A stretch of DNA of 64,000 nt from Autumnicola musiva (GTDB taxonomy: Bacteria; Bacteroidota; Bacteroidia; Flavobacteriales; Flavobacteriaceae): NCBI RefSeq assembly GCF_031846585.1, contig NZ_JAVRHK010000013.1, forward strand, positions 1-64,000, in the 5' to 3' direction. Shown here piece after piece: positions 27,316 through 35,220 of the stretch. Below the pieces are notes generated by a model, which was not told the DNA's origin, did not search any database, and saw only the letters and a list, made by a program, of their open reading frames with translations. The position numbers and the translations under genes were made by a program. Numbering within the stretch: position 1 is the first letter of the stretch; each line of letters starts with the position of its first letter.

Positions 27316-29178
27316 CTATTCAAATAAGTCGTTCCATAGTGTAGCAACGCGTATTCCATCTACCACATAAGCTCCACTAAAACTATTATCTCTTACAACC
27401 GTAACAGCCTTCACAAAGAATTCATCACCTGTTTCTGCGATATCTATTGTTGCATCTGCTTCTTCAGGTTCCATAGCAGGAAGGCCTCCTTCTTCAAATA
27501 TATAAACTGAAGCAGAGTTATTACTGTTAGCCTGATCTGCATCCGGAACATTGTGTTTAAGTACTATTAAATATGTCTCGCCTACTTCAGGAGTAATATC
27601 GGTAAGGCTAAAAGCCCCCTCGTACATCACACCTATTTTCGGATTTCCCGCATTATAATTCACCTGAACGCTACTAAGAAATTTTGTAGCACCATTAGGC
27701 ATCCAGTCAACCATCATAACTGTCCTATTAAATCCACCGCCAGTATCATCCGGAAGTGCATCGACTTTTAATAGGAATGATGTATAATAAGCTCCAGCGA
27801 ATTCGTTGTTTTGCTGCTGGCTAAGATTATGAGCATAAACATTACTGTTACTTCCTGGTTCATCCATATCTAAGAAAACTGCGTTTCCTACTCCAGAACC
27901 AGGATATCCGTCATAGCTCAATCCATCATCAATAACGGGAATATCTGTATTTGCAGCCCTTACTTTGAGCCATCCATCCATTGACGCATTCTGAGTTCCA
28001 TCTCCTGTCCTATCAGTAGAAGGGAGAGGGGCACCCGCTGTATAGTCAAAATCCTCTATAAACAATTTAGTTTCAGCAGACAAAGTACTGGCCCTGAGTA
28101 GTACACTTTCGATCATTTCCACATCGGCACTTGTATGAGTAATTTCACCCGTTTTTTCACCGGTTTCGCCAGTAGAATCAAATCGTACGAAAATTTCAAC
28201 CTCTGAAGAAAAATCTTCTACCGGAATGGTAAGAATTTCTGAAAATTCCGCATCCGTGGCTCTGGAGATCATAAAATTAGCCGGTGCTTCTATAGCCACT
28301 TCTGAATTTAAACCTCTTCCTGAAAGCGTATAAGAAAGCACTTCGGAAGATTGGTCCATAGGTACGGCTCCGAAGTCAAGACTTGTGGGGGTTACACCTA
28401 TTGACACAGCTGGAAGAGGTTCTCCTGTGCCGCTTAAAGCAATTTCTACCGTCTCGTCAAAATCATCAGAGGAGTGACTTATTGTTCCCGTAGTATCTCC
28501 TTCTTCTGTGGGTTCAAACCTGACATAAATCACTTTATTATCTATAACATCGGAAGCACTTAGACTTAAAAGATTTGAGTATTCTCCATCCTCTGTTGCC
28601 GAAATAGTAAATGGACCGGTAACCTCTAATGCTATATCTCCCTCCAGTTCAGATCCGGATAAAATATAACTTTGAATTTCTGAAACCTGGTCAATTACTA
28701 CATCTCCGAACTCAATAGAAGCTTTATCAGGCGTGACCATAGCTTCTCCCGGAATGGTTGCAACTCCTGAAACTGAAATGTTTGGAATATTATCGCGGTC
28801 TTCACTAACATGTACTATTTCTTTCTCCATTAAACCTTCATCTGAAGAGGAAGGTTCAAATTTCACAAAAACCGGTGTGGCTTCATTTCCAAAGTCATCA
28901 GGACTTAAGGACACAGAATTTGCAAATTCGCCATTTGCATCGAGGGATAAATAAAAGGGTGCTTCTACAGAAATATTTATTGGACTGCTGAGATCTTCTG
29001 CAGCAATAGTGTATGATCTCACCTGCGAGCTTTCGGTAACGTCCACATTACCAAAGTTAAGAGAAGTACCGGTAATTTTTACAATGGGATTTTGCGGTAT
29101 TGAATCATCATCGGAACAAGCCATAACAATTGCAAACGCCATGACTATAACAGTGAATCTTGTGATTAGATTTTTCAT
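27316..29178 (-). CDS. Surface lipoprotein with three HYDIN-like repeats and a C-terminal jelly-roll
   Basis: Probable surface glycan-binding protein of the second PUL, 620 residues from the Met at 29178. That Met starts MKNLITRFTVIVMAFAIVMAC with lipobox Cys21; a longer frame from 29265 adds a basic stretch with no signal. Three tandem repeats of about 105 residues each contain a core like SLNFGNV, IEFGDV or LDFGAV, then SYTI/SYIL/SYTL and a VxFxP/VRF strand. This is the choice-of-anchor/HYDIN Ig pattern. From about residue 355 a lectin-like domain begins (FIEDFDYTAGAPLP). The gene follows SusD with a 199-base gap. No SusE-type protein occurs in this operon, so it probably fills that place. 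Confidence 0.8.
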   Translation of the reverse strand: MKNLITRFTVIVMAFAIVMACSDDDSIPQNPIVKITGTSLNFGNVDVTESSQVRSYTIAAEDLSSPINISVEAPFYLSLDANGEFANSVSLSPDDFGNEATPVFVKFEPSSSDEGLMEKEIVHVSEDRDNIPNISVSGVATIPGEAMVTPDKASIEFGDVVIDQVSEIQSYILSGSELEGDIALEVTGPFTISATEDGEYSNLLSLSASDVIDNKVIYVRFEPTEEGDTTGTISHSSDDFDETVEIALSGTGEPLPAVSIGVTPTSLDFGAVPMDQSSEVLSYTLSGRGLNSEVAIEAPANFMISRATDAEFSEILTIPVEDFSSEVEIFVRFDSTGETGEKTGEITHTSADVEMIESVLLRASTLSAETKLFIEDFDYTAGAPLPSTDRTGDGTQNASMDGWLKVRAANTDIPVIDDGLSYDGYPGSGVGNAVFLDMDEPGSNSNVYAHNLSQQQNNEFAGAYYTSFLLKVDALPDDTGGGFNRTVMMVDWMPNGATKFLSSVQVNYNAGNPKIGVMYEGAFSLTDITPEVGETYLIVLKHNVPDADQANSNNSASVYIFEEGGLPAMEPEEADATIDIAETGDEFFVKAVTVVRDNSFSGAYVVDGIRVATLWNDLFE

Positions 29179-29377
29179 AATTTTAAGTTTGATGTTCTGT
29201 TTTATATGAATCTTTTTAAAATATATTCTTTTAAATTTCTTCGAATTATACCTGCCGAGCAACATGCTACAGAAAGATCAATGCTATGGTTATCTATATT
29301 TTAGATCTAATTGTCGGTCTGGTTCTGACCACCTCGAATGAAAAAGTAAGAATATTTCGCTTTTAAACATTCTTTCA

Positions 29378-30856
29378 TTAGTAACCTTCTTTTTGCGTAA
29401 GCTCTGGATTGGTATTGATTTCTCCCTGTGGGTACGGGAAGAATATCTGGTGGGATTGTGCATTAAGTCCCCTGGCCCGGGCATAGTCTATAAATTTATC
29501 ATGTCGGATCAAATCCTCCCTTCGCTTGCCTTCACTGTAGAATTCCCAGCTCCGCTCCTGTAGGATAATTTCATTAAAGCTGTCCCGATCCCCTACTTCG
29601 GACAAGGTATACGGGGCATCTATCGAGCGGGTTCGTACCTGGTTAACAAGATCCACCGCCTCCTGGGTAGGACCGTTCAGCCGGTTTAAAGCTTCTGCCC
29701 GAGAGAGCAAGATATCGGCATAACGGATATAAGGAAAGTCCGAACCCGAGAAGTTCCCCACCTGGTTATTGTCAAAATACTTCAGGCTCCTCAAATTATC
29801 AGGGGTGGTCCTCAGGTTTACCATATCTCCTGCCCTGTTGGTATAGGTCTCTATTATGGCCTGTTTACGATCATCTCCTGCAGCAAAAGAATCATAAAAT
29901 CCGTCTTTTATACTAAACTGCGTGGCCCAGTTAGCCATGGAAGGATCCCAGGTAAATTCAGGGATCTTATCCGCCTCAAGAAAACCAGGAGGGAATGCCC
30001 CGTTTTGAAACTGGTTCCCAAACCCCGCTTCATTGGCATACGACCAGGTCACGATGATTTCCCTGTTATTCCCTTCGTTCTCCACGAAAAACAATTCGCG
30101 GTAATCAGGGTAGAGTTCATAATAATTCAGGTCCATCAGCTCCCCGGTCATATCCACCACCTTTTGCCATTGCCGGGTTTGCATCAGGAACTTGGTCAAT
30201 ACCGCGTAAGCATGACCTTTCGTGGCACGACCCCTTTGCGCCTGCTCTGCAGGAGGTAAAAGGTTTTCTGCTGCGGCCAGGAGTTCGGTTTCCAAAAAAG
30301 AATTAAATTCTTCCTGGGAAGGAAGCGGCAAGGCCTGGGGCTGTTCCTCCTGGTCCGTCGTGGTACGCAGAGGCACCACTCCAAAATACCGGTAGAGGTA
30401 GGCATATTGCGCTGCTCTTAAATACCGGGCTTCGGCTATAATCCGTTGCTGCTCGGAGGCTTCAATCGAAGTATTTTCTATATTCTCCAACACCGTATTG
30501 GCATCCCTTATAGCCTGATAACGAGTGTTCCAGATGGGGGCCTGGAAAAAAGGATCAGAAGCATCCCAGTTAAAGTTTAAAAAAGGTGTCAATTCCCGCT
30601 CTACAGCTCCGATCCTCACGTAACTCATATCCGTGGTGATTTCATTGACCAAAATTTCATTCTTGACATTACCCTGGGGCAAAATGTCATTGGCATAGGC
30701 CGAAAACAAAAGCGACTCGATCCCCGCCTCTGTCTGTAAAACATTTTCGGGAGAGAATTCATCTACGGGGGGCAAGTCCAGTTCCGCCTCGCAAGAACTA
30801 AACAGCAGACAGGCTACAATTGCCCGGGTTACTATCTTTAAATATGATTTATTCAT
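29378..30856 (-). CDS. SusD-like glycan-binding lipoprotein (second PUL)
   Basis: SusD family protein, 492 residues from the Met at 30856 (MNKSYLKIVTRAIVACLLFSSC, lipobox Cys22). An ATG at 30880 would overlap the SusC end and puts charged residues before the signal. The features are AELDLPPVDEFSPENVLQTE, the helix RYLRAAQYAYLYRYFGVVPL, and the C-terminal signature LQERSWEFYSEGKRREDLIRH. It forms the lid for the SusC encoded immediately upstream. The gene and its SusC look clearly more GC-rich than the genes on either side. Confidence 0.95.
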   Translation of the reverse strand: MNKSYLKIVTRAIVACLLFSSCEAELDLPPVDEFSPENVLQTEAGIESLLFSAYANDILPQGNVKNEILVNEITTDMSYVRIGAVERELTPFLNFNWDASDPFFQAPIWNTRYQAIRDANTVLENIENTSIEASEQQRIIAEARYLRAAQYAYLYRYFGVVPLRTTTDQEEQPQALPLPSQEEFNSFLETELLAAAENLLPPAEQAQRGRATKGHAYAVLTKFLMQTRQWQKVVDMTGELMDLNYYELYPDYRELFFVENEGNNREIIVTWSYANEAGFGNQFQNGAFPPGFLEADKIPEFTWDPSMANWATQFSIKDGFYDSFAAGDDRKQAIIETYTNRAGDMVNLRTTPDNLRSLKYFDNNQVGNFSGSDFPYIRYADILLSRAEALNRLNGPTQEAVDLVNQVRTRSIDAPYTLSEVGDRDSFNEIILQERSWEFYSEGKRREDLIRHDKFIDYARARGLNAQSHQIFFPYPQGEINTNPELTQKEGY

Positions 30857-30866
30857 TGCGTTTTTT

Positions 30867-33800
30867 TTAAAATTCAACATTGATACCTAGTAAATACGTT
30901 CTGGGAACAGGATAGGCATTAAAATCTAATGCTATGGTGTTACTCCCACTGGCATTGGCCGCAGGATCAACCCCGCTGTAATCTGTAATCGTCAAAAGGT
31001 TCTGACCCGTTACATACAAGGAGCACCTGTTTAAAAAGCTGATGTTTTCCACCGGAAGGTTATACCCCAAACGTACCGACTGTAACCTTAAATAAGAGGC
31101 ATCTTCCACCGTCCGGGTATTGATCAGCGCATTGGCCCCTCCCTGCGAAGTAGGATTGACAAAAGAAGGATATTCATTGGTAGGATTATCAGGAGTCCAT
31201 CGGTTTAATAAAGGTCCCGCAATCCTGTTTCTTCTAAAGTTATTAGGAGAGTACGTATTGATCAGGTTCCCGTTTAATCGTTCTACTCCTTCCACGCCCT
31301 GAAGAGCCACATCCAGCGTAAAATCAAAAAACCGTATGTTACTGCTAAGACCCCAGGTAAGATCAGGAATGGAGTTTCCTATAATCACACGGTCATCTGT
31401 GTTGATTACCCCATCACCATTAATATCACGATATTTGACATCCCCGGGCTGCACTTGGGATTCGGTAACACTAAAATTATCACCCTGCTGCCAAACCCCA
31501 TCTACAATAAAACCGTAGTAACTGTCGATGGTCTCTCCCGGGCTCACTATGGTAAAATCCGGGATCTGCGCCTGAGCGCCACGGATGATATCTCCACGCT
31601 CGCCGATATCCAACACTTCATTCTCAAGCGTGGCTAAGTTCCCGGATAGATCCCAGGTGAAATTATCCTTTCTAAACACATTGACATTCACTCCCAGTTC
31701 AAAGCCCTGGTTCCTCACTCCCCCAAGGTTCTGCGTCTGCCCGGTAAATCCGGTATTAGGAGCTTGTGGAACCACCAAAAGCAAATCCGTGGTTTCTTTA
31801 TTAAAATAATCCAAAGAACCGGTAATCCTGTTTTCAAAAAATCCAAAGTCCAGCCCAATATCATACTGGACGGCTTTCTCCCAGGTAAGGTCAGGATTGG
31901 GAAGCCGCGAAGGAAAGATCGTATTATAGAAATTATTCCCGAACAAAAGATCGCCCCCAGCCGAAAAAGTCTGGAAAGTAAGGGAATTGCCAATATTGGC
32001 ATTACCCGTACTTCCAATACTGGCACGGGGTTTTAATTGATTGATCCAGGAGTTGTCTTTTAGAAAATCTTCCTCATGCATTTTCCAGGCTATAGCACCT
32101 GAAGGGAAATAGCCGAACTTATTGTTGTCCCCGAACCTCGAGGAGCCGTCTGCCCTGATGGAAGCCGTAAAAAGATATTTGTTGTTCAGAGAGTAATTTA
32201 CCCGCGCCAGGTAAGAGATAAACCTAGCCTGCGTTCTGCCACTACCAAGGTTATTCAACTCCGGGTTACCTGAGCCTATCGCATTGGTCGTCAAATCCGG
32301 TAAAGCAAATCCCCGGGCATTCCCAGAAAACGATTTCGTTTGAAAATATTCATAAGTAGCCCCTACCAAACCAGTTAAATTATCATCCCCAAATTCTTTA
32401 TTGTAATTCAAGGTCCCTTCTACTGAAACATAATCCTTACGACCGGTTTGAATAGTGGCTATCCCACCTGTACCAGCTCCCGAAAGCGTATAAGGTTGTA
32501 CGAAAATATCTCTTCGCACATCCTGAACATCTCCGCCTAACTGTAGTTTTGCCGATAAAGAAGGAATAAGAAAATATTCGAAAAACGTATTTCCATAAAA
32601 CCGGAAAGTCTCTCCCCTGGCACTCTGCCCATTTAGAATCGCTAAAGGATTATCTATGGTAATAAACTCTGAAAGCTGGTAAGTCCCATCATCATTATAA
32701 GGTTCAAGGGTGGGATCATAATTTATGGCAGAATAAAGCGCACCCCCGTTTTCATTGATACCCGTCCCGGTAGAAGCAAAATCATCCTTTATATAGGAAA
32801 TATTCGTGTTAATACCGTAATTATACTTTTCTGAAGAATCAGAACCAAGATTCAGCCTCACATTATAACGCTCTATCCCGGAACCTTTCACAAGCCCTTC
32901 CTGGTTAAAGTAATTTAAGGAAGAATAATAATTAATATTATCCGTAGCTCCCGAAAAAGAAAGGTTGTGGTTCTGGGTAGGCGCTTCGTGAAGAACAAGA
33001 TCCATCCACTGGGTACCATCCCCCTGAATCTCTTCTATCCGCTGTCCGGGATCACCCCCTCCGGCGTCAATAATAGAATTCAACACCGTTTGATATTCCG
33101 TGGGGCTTAGCACGTCAAGCGTTTCAGCAGCCTGCTGAATACCATAGTAAGAATCGTAATTCACTCGTAGCAATCCTGTCTTCCCTTTTTTGGTGGTAAT
33201 CAACACTACTCCGTTTGAGCCCCGAGAACCATAAATGGCCGTACTCGAGGCGTCTTTTAAAATTTCTATCGACTGGATATCCGCAGGGTTCAGCGTGTTC
33301 AGAGGATTTCTTGGATTCTGGTTGCCTGTAAATCCCGCACCTCCGGTAGCCGCGATAGAACCGTTATTGACAATTACCCCGTCTATAACATATAAAGGCT
33401 CGGTTCCCGCATTTATTGAGCCGGCTCCGCGAATATTGACACTTAACCCCCCACCGGGCTCATTGCTTTTCTGGCTGATCTGTACCCCGGCAACCCTACC
33501 TTGCAATGCCTGTTCAACAGAAGCATTGGCTCCCGGGTTCAGCTCTTCTGCCTTAATAGAAGAAACCGCCCCCGTCAAATCACTCTTTCTTACCGTTCCA
33601 TAACCGATTACAACCACTTCATCCAGGGCTTCCTGATCCGTCTTCAACGCTACATTAATGGTGGTACGATCATCAACGGGAATCTCCTGGGTCACAAATC
33701 CTAAATAACTGAATATTAAGGTGGCGTCACCCGAAACAGAGGGAATAGTATAATTCCCGTCAAAATCTGTTTGAGCTCCTTTGTTGGTCCCTTTGACAGC

Positions 33801-33953
33801 AACATTTACTCCCGGTAAAGGAGTGCCGTCATCAAAAGAAGTTACATTCCCCGATATGCTTATGTTTTGAGCACTGGCCGTGGGACCAGTAAAAAGAAAA
33901 GCGAGCATCGAAAAACAAGAAACAAGGAGCTTCCAGTAGTTGGCTTTTATCAT
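30867..33953 (-). CDS. SusC-like TonB-dependent transporter (second PUL)
   Basis: Outer-membrane importer of 1028 residues. It has a signal peptide to about ASAQ, a carboxypeptidase-like domain (ISGNVTSFDDGTPLPGVNVA), then the DEVVVIGYGTVRKSDLTGAV box and the plug. The barrel ends YLLGINVEF. It pairs with the SusD gene 10 bases on. Unusually for a PUL, SusC is the fourth gene of its likely operon, behind sulfatase, GH2 and the clan GH-A-like gene, with gaps of only 6, 17 and 29 bases. Confidence 0.95.
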   Translation of the reverse strand: MIKANYWKLLVSCFSMLAFLFTGPTASAQNISISGNVTSFDDGTPLPGVNVAVKGTNKGAQTDFDGNYTIPSVSGDATLIFSYLGFVTQEIPVDDRTTINVALKTDQEALDEVVVIGYGTVRKSDLTGAVSSIKAEELNPGANASVEQALQGRVAGVQISQKSNEPGGGLSVNIRGAGSINAGTEPLYVIDGVIVNNGSIAATGGAGFTGNQNPRNPLNTLNPADIQSIEILKDASSTAIYGSRGSNGVVLITTKKGKTGLLRVNYDSYYGIQQAAETLDVLSPTEYQTVLNSIIDAGGGDPGQRIEEIQGDGTQWMDLVLHEAPTQNHNLSFSGATDNINYYSSLNYFNQEGLVKGSGIERYNVRLNLGSDSSEKYNYGINTNISYIKDDFASTGTGINENGGALYSAINYDPTLEPYNDDGTYQLSEFITIDNPLAILNGQSARGETFRFYGNTFFEYFLIPSLSAKLQLGGDVQDVRRDIFVQPYTLSGAGTGGIATIQTGRKDYVSVEGTLNYNKEFGDDNLTGLVGATYEYFQTKSFSGNARGFALPDLTTNAIGSGNPELNNLGSGRTQARFISYLARVNYSLNNKYLFTASIRADGSSRFGDNNKFGYFPSGAIAWKMHEEDFLKDNSWINQLKPRASIGSTGNANIGNSLTFQTFSAGGDLLFGNNFYNTIFPSRLPNPDLTWEKAVQYDIGLDFGFFENRITGSLDYFNKETTDLLLVVPQAPNTGFTGQTQNLGGVRNQGFELGVNVNVFRKDNFTWDLSGNLATLENEVLDIGERGDIIRGAQAQIPDFTIVSPGETIDSYYGFIVDGVWQQGDNFSVTESQVQPGDVKYRDINGDGVINTDDRVIIGNSIPDLTWGLSSNIRFFDFTLDVALQGVEGVERLNGNLINTYSPNNFRRNRIAGPLLNRWTPDNPTNEYPSFVNPTSQGGANALINTRTVEDASYLRLQSVRLGYNLPVENISFLNRCSLYVTGQNLLTITDYSGVDPAANASGSNTIALDFNAYPVPRTYLLGINVEF

Positions 33954-33982
33954 AATAATTGATTTTAGATAATTTTTGATTG

Positions 33983-35203
33983 TTAGTTCGAACTATTTTG
34001 AATGGATAGGAAATCTTCCGCCCAGGCATAATTAAATTGAAATCGACCATTGGCAGGATCAGGTTCCACACTGCGATTGGCATACAACCCGTTGAGAACC
34101 CAGGGATCTGTCGTGGCCGTAAAATCCGCCGTCTCAGGATAACTCTGCCTGAAGGCGTAGGTGCCCAGAAAAAATTTGTCATAACTTGAGAATACATCGT
34201 AAAAACTGTTGCTCAGATAATGCTTCCGGTTTTCAAACCAGCTGCTCTGGCTCAGAAAATCCACCCACTGTGAACGATCCACCTCATTCTTTAAAGCATA
34301 ATCGATATATTCATAATTCATCCAGCTATCCGAGAAACCATATTCATTGGCAAATTCCACAGGAATGCTGCCCGTAAGATTGCTCCGGAAATGTTTCATC
34401 AAAGAAAATTCGCTTACCATCATTTTCTGGTCATCACGTATCCGGGCACTTACAAAATCCAATGCATCTCGCATCTCCTGGGTAGAGGAATGGTGAATGT
34501 GAAGATCTACACCAGCTATCCAGGAAGTGTTACTCGAAAAATCCAATAAATCATTTAACACCTCCAGATTCTGACGCCTGGATTGGTACATATTGTCAAA
34601 AGAACCGAAAAATATAGGCCGCTCCCCATGCTCCTCCCCGTAAGCCTTTACCACATTGGTGGCCTCAACATAATAATCATACATGGCCGCTCCGTAATCC
34701 TCAGGATCCGTCTCGATAAAAGGCTCATTGCCTACTACGATTACATCGGTCTTATCCCATACCCGGGCAAGAATTTGTTCTAGAACGGCCATCTGAGAGG
34801 CCATCTCCGGAGAACCAGCAGCAGGGTAATCACTCCCCCGGAACAACCACTTGATATTTAATACCGTTTTAAATCCATACGTCTGAAGGCCTAGGTAACG
34901 GGTGATCTTTGCATCGCTGCTAATTAAGGTAGGATCCTCATAATACCTGAAAAAATCCACAAAACCACGAACCCAATCCGTATGAAGAGCCAATAAAGCA
35001 TCGTTGTCTATATAGTCTAACTGCTCATTGAAGTTCACCCCGAGGTTCTGCGTCTCCAAAAAAGAAGTATCCACAGGACCATCGTCACTTTGCCCCAAAT
35101 CATCCGTCGCGTCCACAGGATCATTGTCCGACGAAGCACAGCTCCAAAACAAACAGATCATCAGTACTAACAGGCTTGTTCTATATATATATCGCATGTT
35201 CAT
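33983..35203 (-). CDS. Putative clan GH-A glycoside hydrolase, surface lipoprotein, family not assigned
   Basis: Predicted lipoprotein of 406 residues, lipobox LFWSC (Cys22), then an acidic Asp/Gly linker (about 24-48). The body has the strand pattern of a TIM barrel. VIVVGNEPF places Glu160 after an Asn at the end of a strand, as the acid/base of clan GH-A. VSEFSL gives Glu265, 105 residues later, in the nucleophile position. DWVRGFVDFF and VDLHIHHSS are further strand-end segments. No family assignment can be made from memory. Its place in a SusCD operon with sulfatases and GH2 suggests an endo-enzyme acting at the surface. A non-catalytic barrel cannot be excluded. Confidence 0.7.
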   Translation of the reverse strand: MNMRYIYRTSLLVLMICLFWSCASSDNDPVDATDDLGQSDDGPVDTSFLETQNLGVNFNEQLDYIDNDALLALHTDWVRGFVDFFRYYEDPTLISSDAKITRYLGLQTYGFKTVLNIKWLFRGSDYPAAGSPEMASQMAVLEQILARVWDKTDVIVVGNEPFIETDPEDYGAAMYDYYVEATNVVKAYGEEHGERPIFFGSFDNMYQSRRQNLEVLNDLLDFSSNTSWIAGVDLHIHHSSTQEMRDALDFVSARIRDDQKMMVSEFSLMKHFRSNLTGSIPVEFANEYGFSDSWMNYEYIDYALKNEVDRSQWVDFLSQSSWFENRKHYLSNSFYDVFSSYDKFFLGTYAFRQSYPETADFTATTDPWVLNGLYANRSVEPDPANGRFQFNYAWAEDFLSIQNSSN

Positions 35204-35220
35204 TTTTTTTCGTTTATAAT

